Assembly (NCBI GenBank): GCA_963565915.1
Contig: OY751486.1
Location: 620,001 to 684,000, forward strand
DNA: 64,000 bases
Direction: 5' to 3'
Source: Entoloma clypeatum
Taxonomy: Eukaryota; Basidiomycota; Agaricomycetes; Agaricales; Entolomataceae
The notes under the pieces were generated by a model. The model did not search any database. It saw only the letters and a program-made list of their open reading frames with translations, and was not told the DNA's origin. Each line of letters opens with the position of its first letter. Position 1 is the first letter of the stretch. The position numbers were made by a program, and so were the translations under genes. Positions 21,367 to 31,575 of this stretch are shown piece by piece.

Positions 21367-22808
21367 CTTCCTTCTGTCCACTCGTTTATAGGTTTTGCAG
21401 TGGTAAGGTTTTCGTATGGTACAAAGTTTAGTCGAATGTTTATTGGTCGGGGTGCCGATGGATGGTGAGCGTGAAATTCTTCAACAGCTCCTGGAGCGTC
21501 GACTTTGATGGTGGACGCTGGTTCCCATGAGCGTTCTTCGATTGGATATCCAGCCCACTTTACCAGATATTGAAGTCCCCGTCCCTTAACTCTTGAATCC
21601 AAGATTTTCTCTATCTCGTATCGCGCTTCTCCGTTAACGACTTCCGGAGGTGGAGGAGGCGGTTTCTGCTGAGTTGGGTATGTGGCGGGTGTGAATAGGG
21701 TGAGGAGTGATTCGTGGAAGACGTCAAAGTGTTGCCACGCTTTTGGCAGTTCAACTTTATATGATGCGCTTCCAACTTTTCTCACGATCGGAAAGGGGCC
21801 GAGACGTCGGTCATCAAGCTTCTTGGCAGGGCGTCCGGTTTTTATATGACTTGCCTCTATATAGACTAAGTCTCCTTGTTTGTACGTAATTACCGGGCCT
21901 TTCTTTTTATCGAAGGTCCGTTTCATCGCATCGGCTGCTTGTTTTAACGCTGCTTCTGCTTCTTCATGAGATTTTGCCATTTGTTTTGCAAAGTCTTCCG
22001 CTTCTGGTCGTCTCTCTGATCTGGTAGGTTCCCATCCCATTCGTGGATGTTGTCCCCTTTCTAAGAAGAATGGCGTTGCTCCCGTGGCTGAGCTTGTTTT
22101 GTTATTATACGCGAACTCTGCCATGGCCAGCCATTCAAACCAATCATCCTGTTTGTGATTGATGAATATCCTTAGATATTGTTCAATCTCTTGATTGACC
22201 CTTTCCGTTTGTCCATCTGTTTGTGGATGGTATGCCGTGGAAATATTTTGTTTTATTCCGATGATTCGGCATAGTTCTTTCATAAATTCTGCAGCGAACT
22301 GCGGTCCTCGATCGCTGATTACTCCTTTGGGTATTCCGTACTCTCGGAATATATTATCGCGCCACTCTTTTGCTGTTCCAAGTGCCGATATGTCTGAGTT
22401 TACTGGAATGAATCGTCCTTTCTTATTAAAGCGATCCACGACTACCATAATCATGTCATATCCTCCTGACTCTGGTAATGGTCCTAGGAAGTCTACTGAG
22501 AACATGTCTCCCGGTCTTTCTGGGATCTGATTCGGGTGTAGTTCCGTATTTGCCGGAGATCTCTTCACTTTGGTCCTTTGGCATGTTTCACATCCTTGGA
22601 TATATTTGGTGATGTCAGCCCGTAACCTTGGCCACCAATAATTCCTTGTGACGATTTCAAACATTTTTGCTTGTCCCGGATGTCCCGTTAATGGAGAATC
22701 GTGTGCCAGTTTGAGAATCTGTTCTCTAAGATCTGGTATTTTTGGAACGTAGATGCGATTTTCCCAGTATACAATTCCTTCTACTTCTTCCCAATTCTTG
22801 GACTTCAA
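21345..22808 (-). CDS. Gypsy-1 integrase with C-terminal chromodomain
   Basis: The frame is the same as the protease-RT frame and is separated from it by a TGA at 22899-22901. The HHCC zinc domain (HDSPLTGHPG...CETCQRTK) lies at about residues 34-66. The catalytic triad is seen as SVDFLG, ISDRGPQ and DGQTERVN, near residues 106, 167 and 203. Residues about 393-440 are a chromodomain (YEIEKILDSRVKGRGLQYLV and WAGYPIEERSWEP), as in chromoviruses, where it can guide integration to heterochromatin. A leucine/proline/glycine-rich GPY/F-like stretch precedes it (DRRLGPFPIVRKVG). Confidence 0.93.
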   Translation of the reverse strand: MKSKNWEEVEGIVYWENRIYVPKIPDLREQILKLAHDSPLTGHPGQAKMFEIVTRNYWWPRLRADITKYIQGCETCQRTKVKRSPANTELHPNQIPERPGDMFSVDFLGPLPESGGYDMIMVVVDRFNKKGRFIPVNSDISALGTAKEWRDNIFREYGIPKGVISDRGPQFAAEFMKELCRIIGIKQNISTAYHPQTDGQTERVNQEIEQYLRIFINHKQDDWFEWLAMAEFAYNNKTSSATGATPFFLERGQHPRMGWEPTRSERRPEAEDFAKQMAKSHEEAEAALKQAADAMKRTFDKKKGPVITYKQGDLVYIEASHIKTGRPAKKLDDRRLGPFPIVRKVGSASYKVELPKAWQHFDVFHESLLTLFTPATYPTQQKPPPPPPEVVNGEARYEIEKILDSRVKGRGLQYLVKWAGYPIEERSWEPASTIKVDAPGAVEEFHAHHPSAPRPINIRLNFVPYENLTTAKPINEWTEGRWNESLL

Positions 22809-22898
22809 CGTCAGGTTTCGTTTGACTTGATTTTCTCGTCCCTTGTCCGTTTTGATCTGACTTAAGATCTGTTGATCTAGACCCTGGATCTCGATTGA

Positions 22899-25214
22899 TC
22901 AAAAATATTCCGTTTTTAGAAGGATGACGTCTTCATTGTCATTCACCCCCCTTTCATGTCCTGCTCGTCTCGAGAGGATATCCGCTTTAGTGTTTTGATT
23001 GCCGGGTCTATGTGTCAAGATAAAGTTATAGTCTTGCATTTCCGTTACCCATCTGGCTTGTCTGCGGTTGAGTTTCTGTGGTTTTCGGAAATATTCGAGA
23101 TTCTTATGATCTGTCAAGATCTCTACCGGCTCCTTGGTTCCCAGAAGATATTGGCGCCATTCTTCTAGTGCTATCATTACCGCTAAGAGTTCCTTATCGT
23201 AAATCTCATAGTTCCTTTCTGCACTATTGAGAGATTTTGATATAAACGCGACTGGTTGCCATTTGTCGTTTTCTTGTTGCTGCGATAAGATCCCTCCGAT
23301 TGCGAAGTCTGATGCATCAACTTCGACCCTGAATGCCTTATCATTTCTTGGCATTGCTAAAATTGGTGTGGTTGACAGGCGTCTTTTTAATTCATTAAAA
23401 GCGTCCTGTTGTTCCTGTTTCCAACACCATTCCGTTTTCCCCGTTAATTCATTAAGGGGTTTCGCCACCTTGGAATATCCCTCGATGAATCGGCGATAGA
23501 AATTACAAAATCCCAAGAATTGTTGTATTTCCCTTTTGACTGTTGGTACTGGCCAATCTTCAATTGCTTCGATTTTCTTCGGATCCACTCTGACCGAGTT
23601 TTCTGATACTATTAGGCCTAGAAAGTCTACTTCTTGGGCGCTAAATACACATTTTTCTGGTTTCAAGAATAGTTTATTTTCTCGTAACCTTTCCAATACT
23701 TTTCTAACATGAATCTTGTGTTCCACCAGTGTCTTTGAAAATACCAGTATATCGTCCATGTATATGATGACAAATCCTTCGTCAATCATGTCTTTGAAAA
23801 GCGCGTTCATCATTGTTTGAAACGTGCTTGGCGAATTTGTTAACCCAAAAAACATTACTAAGGGTTCAAATAATCCTCGATTGGTTCGGAATGCTGCTTT
23901 CCATTCGTCCCCTTCCTTTATTCTGACATTGTTATATCCCCATCGTATATCAAACTTGGAGAAATAACGAGCTCCGGACAACTTGTCCACTAGTTCCTGA
24001 ATGAGCGGTAGAGGGTATCTGTTTTTGACCGTCATCTCATTTAATTTCCGATAATCTTGTACCGGTCTCAGGGTTCCATCTTTTTTCTTGATAAAAAAGA
24101 ATGGTGATGCCATTGGTGACTTTGATGGTCTTATCCTTCCAGTCGACAGATTTTCATCTAAGAATTCGTCGAGCTGCTTTTGTTCCGATTGACTCAAGGG
24201 ATAGATCTTGCAGTCTAAAGGCTTTGCGTCGGGTATCAGCTCGATAGCGTGATCCCATTCTCTTTCCGGAGGCATTTCATCAAACGACTTCTTCTCGAAG
24301 ACTTCTAGAAATTCCCAGTATTCTTGAGGAATCTTATCTTTAAGATCCTTTTCTTCGACGAACTCTTTAACCTGAGTCATCGCACGTGCTAACAGTCGAC
24401 CTTCCAAATCAACCGCCAGTAACTGTTCCTGGTCTTCCAAGAACGAGGTGGCATCTTCGTCTTCACATCCTTCTGGCAGTTCATTAGGTAGACACTCCGC
24501 AGGACATCTTGTGAATCGGACAGATCCGGTTTTCCAGTCAATATCTGGGTTGTGGAACTTCAGCCACTCATGCCCAATAAAGACTTCCGTTTTCCCAAGA
24601 GACGATACCGCTAATTGTAATCTCTCTTGGTGATTCTTTACTTTAATCATCACATCCACGTACTCTTCTATCCGTCCTCCGGCATTCTCAGTACCGTCCG
24701 CATTGTATACCATAAGCGGAATTGGATATTTCTTCGTAGATATGTGATTCTTATTCACAAACTCTCGATCAATACAAGATCCCGTGCATCCAGAATCTAA
24801 TAGAGCTCTCATTGTGAAGGATCTTTTGTTATCGAGCGTAAACATCGTCAAGGGAATGTCTAACTGATTCCCCCTGTTTACTGAATGAATAAACTTTCGT
24901 GGCTGTGCCAATTCAATTAAGGCGTCGATCACTTTTGTGTCGTCCAGGTCATTTAAGACCTGAACCGTCTCTGGTGTTGCCTCATTTCTTCTCGATCCAT
25001 GCACCCATGTTTTCAACGTGGCTGTAGCATGATCAATTCTTTGATTTATCAGCTGTTGCGCGATAAATTCAGGAGTGCCGCTTGCAGGCCTGTAGTTAAA
25101 GCGCACGTAGGTAGGAACGTTTGAGTTATAATCTTCATTATTTACGAGGGATGGTATAGATACAAATGAAGTGTTCCTAACTATGTTACTAGGGCGGGGC
25201 AAGTCCGTGCTCAC
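22899..25214 (-). CDS. Gypsy-1 protease-reverse transcriptase-RNase H (copy B, complete)
   Basis: The frame is -1 relative to gag and overlaps its stop (GTGA). The protease motif LLDSGCTGSCID is near residue 138. RT spans about 320-520 with YMDDILVF near 485. RNase H shows EVDASDFAIGG near 634 and LTDHKNLEYF. The frame ends KTEYF at a TGA (22899-22901) with 30 coding-like codons after it running in frame into the integrase ORF, so the TGA looks like a nonsense change (possibly CGA to TGA) in a single pol polyprotein. Confidence 0.93.
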   Translation of the reverse strand: MSTDLPRPSNIVRNTSFVSIPSLVNNEDYNSNVPTYVRFNYRPASGTPEFIAQQLINQRIDHATATLKTWVHGSRRNEATPETVQVLNDLDDTKVIDALIELAQPRKFIHSVNRGNQLDIPLTMFTLDNKRSFTMRALLDSGCTGSCIDREFVNKNHISTKKYPIPLMVYNADGTENAGGRIEEYVDVMIKVKNHQERLQLAVSSLGKTEVFIGHEWLKFHNPDIDWKTGSVRFTRCPAECLPNELPEGCEDEDATSFLEDQEQLLAVDLEGRLLARAMTQVKEFVEEKDLKDKIPQEYWEFLEVFEKKSFDEMPPEREWDHAIELIPDAKPLDCKIYPLSQSEQKQLDEFLDENLSTGRIRPSKSPMASPFFFIKKKDGTLRPVQDYRKLNEMTVKNRYPLPLIQELVDKLSGARYFSKFDIRWGYNNVRIKEGDEWKAAFRTNRGLFEPLVMFFGLTNSPSTFQTMMNALFKDMIDEGFVIIYMDDILVFSKTLVEHKIHVRKVLERLRENKLFLKPEKCVFSAQEVDFLGLIVSENSVRVDPKKIEAIEDWPVPTVKREIQQFLGFCNFYRRFIEGYSKVAKPLNELTGKTEWCWKQEQQDAFNELKRRLSTTPILAMPRNDKAFRVEVDASDFAIGGILSQQQENDKWQPVAFISKSLNSAERNYEIYDKELLAVMIALEEWRQYLLGTKEPVEILTDHKNLEYFRKPQKLNRRQARWVTEMQDYNFILTHRPGNQNTKADILSRRAGHERGVNDNEDVILLKTEYF

Positions 25215-26467
25215 TTGCTGCCCTGCTGAAAACCCTTTGCGATAATGTCCATTTGATCCTGCATAGCAGCAATCTGTTGCATAATCACATCCGCGCTGAT
25301 GTCCTTTATCTCTTCGACTTTTGAAGTCGATGCCACCGGTACTGCTTCCTGACGTCTTGCAAAGTGTTGTTTTTTCGGTTTTTTACAATCCTTTGCGATG
25401 TGTCCGGTTTCTTGGCAGTTGTAACATGTGATCGGCCTTTTAGTTCGATCGACGTCCATGGCATCAGGAGCCTTTGGTACTGCTGCGACAGCCGGTGCCT
25501 GAGCCTTCTGATTGGTGTTTGCCGATCGTTCCGGGGCCTTTCCTTTGTCCTTGGAGGGTTCTGATCCTCCGCCGTATTGTTTGTCCCAAAAGACATTGCG
25601 ACGCCAATTCCTGTCAGCTGTAACCGCAGCTTCATACCAGGCGTCCAAGTCATTTTGGAGTCCGTCTCTTTCTTGTAATTTCCGTCGCAAGGGTTTATTC
25701 AATTTGATTTTGAATTTGTTGAGCAAGTCAACATTGCTATATCCCGATGCGATTGCCAGACCTTTGAAGACCGTAATAAACTCTTCTGCCGATAGACTTC
25801 CCTGGGTGAACGCATCCAGTTTCATCTGTGCTTCTTCGGACTCTTCCGTGTACCTGAAGTACTCTAGGAAGCGTTGCGTGAAGTCCGTCCAGTTTTGAAG
25901 CATCGTTGCTTGTTGGCAAAGAATTTCCCTTCGACGTGCATCTGCCCAGTTTGTTGCGATGTCCGCTTTTCCTCCTTTAATTAGGGAAAGCGCGAACCGG
26001 ATTTTCTGCGCGTCGTTATTTTCCTGTACTCCTTCAAGGTAAAAGACCATGCTCATCAACCATTTCTCCGCTTGTTCCGGTTTGCCATCAAAAGGGTCCG
26101 GTGTGGGGAATTTGATTTGAGTGGATCTAGATCCGCCGGGAGTTTGTACCTGTACCTGTGCCTGAGGTCGTCCAGCCATTTGAACGACCGCATCGGCGAT
26201 TGCCTTTGTGCTTTCCTGATTTGCTTTCCAGATTGGCACTAGAGAAGCAAACAGGGCGAGCATTTGAGTGATAAGTCCGAAGAGTTGTGTCCAAAACCCT
26301 TGTGGTTGCTGCGGTGGTGAAGGCGCAGTTTCCTGAATTGGTGTGACCGATGACGGGGGCGTATTGCCAGAGCGGGATGGTTCCCGAGATTCCTGATGGG
26401 GCCAGTACTGTGACCCATGTGTGCCTGACGGCCCTGCTTGGGGTTGTATCCCCCAGGGGTTAGACAT
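25211..26467 (-). CDS. Gypsy-1 gag (copy B, 418 aa)
   Basis: It starts at the ATG at 26467 (MSNPWGIQPQ). A capsid-like gag region lies at about 120-290 (PDPFDGKPEQAEKWLMSMVF), and one CCHC knuckle (CYNCQETGHIAKDC) near residue 346. A GGGTTTT heptamer lies in frame (G GGT TTT) six codons before the stop, suitable for -1 slippage into pol. The sequence is duplicated at 28119-29375. Confidence 0.93.
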   Translation of the reverse strand: MSNPWGIQPQAGPSGTHGSQYWPHQESREPSRSGNTPPSSVTPIQETAPSPPQQPQGFWTQLFGLITQMLALFASLVPIWKANQESTKAIADAVVQMAGRPQAQVQVQTPGGSRSTQIKFPTPDPFDGKPEQAEKWLMSMVFYLEGVQENNDAQKIRFALSLIKGGKADIATNWADARRREILCQQATMLQNWTDFTQRFLEYFRYTEESEEAQMKLDAFTQGSLSAEEFITVFKGLAIASGYSNVDLLNKFKIKLNKPLRRKLQERDGLQNDLDAWYEAAVTADRNWRRNVFWDKQYGGGSEPSKDKGKAPERSANTNQKAQAPAVAAVPKAPDAMDVDRTKRPITCYNCQETGHIAKDCKKPKKQHFARRQEAVPVASTSKVEEIKDISADVIMQQIAAMQDQMDIIAKGFQQGSK

Positions 26468-26535
26468 TATTCCTTAATGACCGGAGAACCAGTTAGGATC
26501 GTTTCCGGTGAAGCGCGTTGGTCGGGAGATATAAA

Positions 26536-28122
26536 CTAAGCGGTCCTGCGCAATACACATTTTTCTGGTTTCAAGAATAGTTTATTTTCTCGTAACCTTT
26601 CCAATACTTTTCTAACATGAATCTTGTGTTCCACCAGTGTCTTTGAAAATACCAGTATATCGTCCATGTATATGATGACAAATCCTTCGTCAATCATGTC
26701 TTTGAAAAGCGCGTTCATCATTGTTTGAAACGTGCTTGGCGAATTTGTTAACCCAAAAAACATTACTAAGGGTTCAAATAATCCTCGATTGGTTCGGAAT
26801 GCTGCTTTCCATTCGTCCCCTTCCTTTATTCTGACATTGTTATATCCCCATCGTATATCAAACTTGGAGAAATAACGAGCTCCGGACAACTTGTCCACTA
26901 GTTCCTGAATGAGCGGTAGAGGGTATCTGTTTTTGACCGTCATCTCATTTAATTTCCGATAATCTTGTACCGGTCTCAGGGTTCCATCTTTTTTCTTGAT
27001 AAAAAAGAATGGTGATGCCATTGGTGACTTTGATGGTCTTATCCTTCCAGTCGACAGATTTTCATCTAAGAATTCGTCGAGCTGCTTTTGTTCCGATTGA
27101 CTCAAGGGATAGATCTTGCAGTCTAAAGGCTTTGCGTCGGGTATCAGCTCGATAGCGTGATCCCATTCTCTTTCCGGAGGCATTTCATCAAACGACTTCT
27201 TCTCGAAGACTTCTAGAAATTCCCAGTATTCTTGAGGAATCTTATCTTTAAGATCCTTTTCTTCGACGAACTCTTTAACCTGAGTCATCGCACGTGCTAA
27301 CAGTCGACCTTCCAAATCAACCGCCAGTAACTGTTCCTGGTCTTCCAAGAACGAGGTGGCATCTTCGTCTTCACATCCTTCTGGCAGTTCATTAGGTAGA
27401 CACTCCGCAGGACATCTTGTGAATCGGACAGATCCGGTTTTCCAGTCAATATCTGGGTTGTGGAACTTCAGCCACTCATGCCCAATAAAGACTTCCGTTT
27501 TCCCAAGAGACGATACCGCTAATTGTAATCTCTCTTGGTGATTCTTTACTTTAATCATCACATCCACGTACTCTTCTATCCGTCCTCCGGCATTCTCAGT
27601 ACCGTCCGCATTGTATACCATAAGCGGAATTGGATATTTCTTCGTAGATATGTGATTCTTATTCACAAACTCTCGATCAATACAAGATCCCGTGCATCCA
27701 GAATCTAATAGAGCTCTCATTGTGAAGGATCTTTTGTTATCGAGCGTAAACATCGTCAAGGGAATGTCTAACTGATTCCCCCTGTTTACTGAATGAATAA
27801 ACTTTCGTGGCTGTGCCAATTCAATTAAGGCGTCGATCACTTTTGTGTCGTCCAGGTCATTTAAGACCTGAACCGTCTCTGGTGTTGCCTCATTTCTTCT
27901 CGATCCATGCACCCATGTTTTCAACGTGGCTGTAGCATGATCAATTCTTTGATTTATCAGCTGTTGCGCGATAAATTCAGGAGTGCCGCTTGCAGGCCTG
28001 TAGTTAAAGCGCACGTAGGTAGGAACGTTTGAGTTATAATCTTCATTATTTACGAGGGATGGTATAGATACAAATGAAGTGTTCCTAACTATGTTACTAG
28101 GGCGGGGCAAGTCCGTGCTCAC
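26536..28122 (-). pseudogene. Gypsy-1 protease-RT (copy A, truncated by the duplication)
   Basis: It is identical by eye to the first 520 or so residues of the copy B frame, including LLDSGCTGSCID and YMDDILVF. It then runs out of homology after KCV and ends in RRTA. It lacks the end of RT, RNase H and integrase. Because it lies nearer the 5' LTR, ribosomes frameshifting from gag copy A would make this truncated product. Confidence 0.93.
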
Positions 28123-29375
28123 TTGCTGCCCTGCTGAAAACCCTTTGCGATAATGTCCATTTGATCCTGCATAGCAGCAATCTGTTGCATAATCACATCC
28201 GCGCTGATGTCCTTTATCTCTTCGACTTTTGAAGTCGATGCCACCGGTACTGCTTCCTGACGTCTTGCAAAGTGTTGTTTTTTCGGTTTTTTACAATCCT
28301 TTGCGATGTGTCCGGTTTCTTGGCAGTTGTAACATGTGATCGGCCTTTTAGTTCGATCGACGTCCATGGCATCAGGAGCCTTTGGTACTGCTGCGACAGC
28401 CGGTGCCTGAGCCTTCTGATTGGTGTTTGCCGATCGTTCCGGGGCCTTTCCTTTGTCCTTGGAGGGTTCTGATCCTCCGCCGTATTGTTTGTCCCAAAAG
28501 ACATTGCGACGCCAATTCCTGTCAGCTGTAACCGCAGCTTCATACCAGGCGTCCAAGTCATTTTGGAGTCCGTCTCTTTCTTGTAATTTCCGTCGCAAGG
28601 GTTTATTCAATTTGATTTTGAATTTGTTGAGCAAGTCAACATTGCTATATCCCGATGCGATTGCCAGACCTTTGAAGACCGTAATAAACTCTTCTGCCGA
28701 TAGACTTCCCTGGGTGAACGCATCCAGTTTCATCTGTGCTTCTTCGGACTCTTCCGTGTACCTGAAGTACTCTAGGAAGCGTTGCGTGAAGTCCGTCCAG
28801 TTTTGAAGCATCGTTGCTTGTTGGCAAAGAATTTCCCTTCGACGTGCATCTGCCCAGTTTGTTGCGATGTCCGCTTTTCCTCCTTTAATTAGGGAAAGCG
28901 CGAACCGGATTTTCTGCGCGTCGTTATTTTCCTGTACTCCTTCAAGGTAAAAGACCATGCTCATCAACCATTTCTCCGCTTGTTCCGGTTTGCCATCAAA
29001 AGGGTCCGGTGTGGGGAATTTGATTTGAGTGGATCTAGATCCGCCGGGAGTTTGTACCTGTACCTGTGCCTGAGGTCGTCCAGCCATTTGAACGACCGCA
29101 TCGGCGATTGCCTTTGTGCTTTCCTGATTTGCTTTCCAGATTGGCACTAGAGAAGCAAACAGGGCGAGCATTTGAGTGATAAGTCCGAAGAGTTGTGTCC
29201 AAAACCCTTGTGGTTGCTGCGGTGGTGAAGGCGCAGTTTCCTGAATTGGTGTGACCGATGACGGGGGCGTATTGCCAGAGCGGGATGGTTCCCGAGATTC
29301 CTGATGGGGCCAGTACTGTGACCCATGTGTGCCTGACGGCCCTGCTTGGGGTTGTATCCCCCAGGGGTTAGACAT
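28119..29375 (-). CDS. Gypsy-1 gag (copy A, 418 aa)
   Basis: The sequence is the same as gag copy B at 25211-26467. It is the 5'-proximal gag of the element, starting at the ATG at 29375 after a leader of about 930 bp (29376-30306) in which no protein gene was recognised. It has the CCHC knuckle and the in-frame GGGTTTT heptamer at 28137-28143. Confidence 0.93.
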   Translation of the reverse strand: MSNPWGIQPQAGPSGTHGSQYWPHQESREPSRSGNTPPSSVTPIQETAPSPPQQPQGFWTQLFGLITQMLALFASLVPIWKANQESTKAIADAVVQMAGRPQAQVQVQTPGGSRSTQIKFPTPDPFDGKPEQAEKWLMSMVFYLEGVQENNDAQKIRFALSLIKGGKADIATNWADARRREILCQQATMLQNWTDFTQRFLEYFRYTEESEEAQMKLDAFTQGSLSAEEFITVFKGLAIASGYSNVDLLNKFKIKLNKPLRRKLQERDGLQNDLDAWYEAAVTADRNWRRNVFWDKQYGGGSEPSKDKGKAPERSANTNQKAQAPAVAAVPKAPDAMDVDRTKRPITCYNCQETGHIAKDCKKPKKQHFARRQEAVPVASTSKVEEIKDISADVIMQQIAAMQDQMDIIAKGFQQGSK

Positions 29376-29458
29376 TATTCCTTAATGACCGGAGAACCAG
29401 TTAGGATCGTTTCCGGTGAAGCGCGTTGGTCGGGAGATATAAACTAAGCGGTCCTGCG

Positions 29459-30306
29459 CTTCGTATGGTGTTGTCGCGAAAGCGAAGTCTTTCGGGACGA
29501 TTGGGAAGTAGTCGGTGATAAGGAATTGGTCCGAGGTTAGTGGTCCTTGGATTCCTCGGGTGTATGTGTATTTAGGAACTACTGATACATATTCCTTGTT
29601 CCTAAGTTTCTTTGTGATAAAAGAAACCTCTACTCGTTTGTAGGGTTTGTGTGCTTTGTGATATTGTGGGTTGGTGGCGGTGACAGTGGTCGGGAATTCA
29701 AGAATCTGCCGACGGTTGTTGCGAATGCGTACAGGAGCCAGCGTGGAAAATCGATAGTGTCTTGTACCGGGCGCGCGACCCCGATATGGTACTTAGACGT
29801 AAGTGAAAACCTTAAAGGTAAAACCCAAAGAACGATCTGTCTATTTAGGTAGTCGGGTTACCCAAATAGAGGAAGATCTAGGAAAAAATGAAGTCTATGT
29901 GGTCAAAACCCCTACGCACACTAGACTGCTTCTGGGTCCAAAGGATATCTTGAAGAATCTACACCTCTTGCGATTTGAACGTGTCTGACCTTCTCTTCCA
30001 AGTCAGCACACGCGCCAGTAGCTTCTCCGAAGATATGCTACGTCGGCCTTGTATCACCTCGGTACGGGACGGACTCAACGTTTCCCTGTGTACCTCAGAC
30101 GGCGAAGTCAAATATAATGGGTGTGGATTTGTCGAATCAAAGGAACCGGAGCAAAGGCTCGGACGGTGGGTGTTGGTCGAAAGTCTCTTTAGCGCTAGAG
30201 TCCGCGCGGTCCGTTACAGTGGACTAGACTGGCGATGGTGATGGAGAGGAAGTGGAGGATGTGTCGAACGGTGAGCAAGGGGTGAGTCTGTCAAGTCTTG
30301 AGCTAA
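29459..30306 (-). other. Untranslated leader of Gypsy-1
   Basis: This is the region between the 5' LTR and the first gag, outside the duplicated segment. No conserved protein motif was found on either strand. The bases just after the LTR (minus strand TTAGCTCAAGACTTG) do not obviously match the 3' end of a common primer tRNA, so the primer is unknown. Confidence 0.6.
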
Positions 30307-30632
30307 TGTTAGCGACGCTAAACACCAGTACTCAGGCCTTGCGAGAGAGGAAACGTGGAGGAAAGGGAAAGGCTTTAGAATGAGGTTTGAAGCGGTAGAA
30401 ACCAGCTCAAGACTGGGGTTCCATGTTCAAACTATCTACTATATATACTAGTCGTAACAAGTACCTACCCTAAACGTACATGCACCTTGCATGAGGACGA
30501 TCCGTGGTCCGCTGATGTAAACTACTGCTGTGGTACTCAACATGCATCTTCCACGACTTACTGCGGCTGCGCTGGATACTGTGCATCTACCATGCTGCTA
30601 CCATGAGTCTGGATAAGATAAGATGATCTACC

Positions 30633-30665
<33 letters not shown>

Positions 30666-30694
30666 AGAGAAAAGATGAAAAAGTGTTCATAACA
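30307..30694 (-). repeat. Gypsy-1 5' LTR (388 bp)
   Basis: It has the same ends and length as the 3' LTR, TGTTAGCG to CATAACA, with the target copy GGGGT on its right. It contains the GATAA array at about 30640-30668. In the sense of the element this array lies near the start of U3 as TTATC repeats. Confidence 0.95.
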
Positions 30695-31215
30695 GGGGTT
30701 TGATGTCGACGTTGGATGATCCATAGCCTTTGTGCTTTGTGCTACTGGGTGAAAGGAGAGGAGATGCAAGCTTTGAGGGCAGTCTCGGGATGAAGGAGTG
30801 TGAACGCGTGTGTACATGGGTCGGATGGCTTCTGATAGAGAGCGAAGATTTCTCGTCGATGATTGGGGCTGAAATGGATATTGACACAGTGGGTAGAGAC
30901 CCCTTACGAGGAGAAGTCGCGAGAAGATGTGGTGTGCTTGTATTCACACTTGGGAAGGGGTGACGTCCGTTAATACTGGATACTGTTGGACTCGACGGAA
31001 CGGAATTGACTACCCTGCAGGTATTGCTGTTGCTTCTGTTCCGATATTCGGTGACTTTGTCTTGAAATGAGGTCTTGATTGGGGAGAAGTGTCTGGATGA
31101 TATTTGATTGAGGTCGTCAGCGGACCTTGACCAACTGAGAGATGGTGCGGAGGTCGCCGAGGGTTGGGTGGGTGTGGCTTGAGGCTATGGCGGGGCTGCT
31201 TGGAGGTGATGGCAT
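30695..31215 (-). pseudogene. BEM2: BEM2-like RhoGAP, N-terminal piece
   Basis: This is the first piece of the split gene. A likely start ATG at 31215 gives MPSPPSSPAIASSHTHPTLG and DLRTISQLVK, with a donor at 31125. A 143-bp intron leads to an acceptor at 30983 and an exon reading YPVLTDVTPSQVNTSTP through a Ser-rich region to KGYGSSNVDIK, where Gypsy-1 is inserted. Crossing the element in frame gives PPHSAPVRIGG at 20796, which confirms the join. The start and first intron are inferred; no RNA evidence is available. The first 100 or so residues are low-complexity, as in other fungal Bem2-type proteins. Confidence 0.65.
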
Positions 31216-31266
31216 GTCAAAGGATCCTTGTGGTGCCGCCGAGAGCTCAAGGACTGATCTGCAAAT

Positions 31267-31575
31267 TGTTGAAACTTTTCCCATCACGTAGATTAGATTA
31301 GATTAGATTACATCACGTGACCTTTACATATCTTCATTACATACTTGTTTGGTTGGTACAAACAGTAGTACGGTATATAAGACCAGGAAACTGTCAATAC
31401 CAACAAGTTGTCTCTTGACTCTTAACCAGCTCCATCGCTCTTACCAGCCTCAACCGCTCTCACCAGCCTCACCCCTCCAAACCATGTAAGTGGCTAGAAC
31501 GGTTATGTAGAGTACTTCCACTGTAGCTGTGTTGCTCAGTACATCTGTGGCTAGCGCCCAGGTGGAACTTCAACA
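31267..31575 (+). repeat. Copia-2 5' LTR (309 bp)
   Basis: It begins TGTTGAAAC and ends CTTCAACA. In element sense it has four AGATT pentamers, CACGTG, and a TATATAAG box near 31374, followed by a polypyrimidine-rich, probably transcribed, region. It differs from the 3' LTR at about one site (CACGTAG against CACATAG). Confidence 0.95.

Larger units (their letters stand above)
23643..29458 (-). repeat. Tandem duplication inside Gypsy-1 (2 x 2,908 bp)
   Basis: Sequence from AATACACATTTTTC (23643) to GGTCCTGCGC (26550) is repeated at 26551-29458 with no difference noticed. The new junction at 26550/26551 joins the gag leader directly to the middle of RT. Little or no homology is shared at the breakpoint, which fits a template switch during reverse transcription or unequal exchange between sister copies. 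Confidence 0.9.
20797..30694 (-). mobile_element. Gypsy-1, chromodomain LTR retrotransposon with an internal tandem duplication
   Basis: It has 388-bp LTRs at both ends and the target duplication GGGGT (20792-20796 and 30695-30699). Removing it joins SSNVDIKP to PHSAPVRIGGAAG in the BEM2-like gene. In element order it has a leader (30306-29376), gag copy A, truncated protease-RT copy A, gag copy B, protease-RT-RNase H, a TGA, integrase with a C-terminal chromodomain, and a small membrane-type ORF. The duplication of 2,908 bp (23643-26550 and 26551-29458) explains the length of 9.9 kb. Confidence 0.95.

Noticed and set aside
29649..30241. Plus-strand frames in the Gypsy-1 leader
   Set aside because: Short, no motif and antisense to the element; no support as genes.
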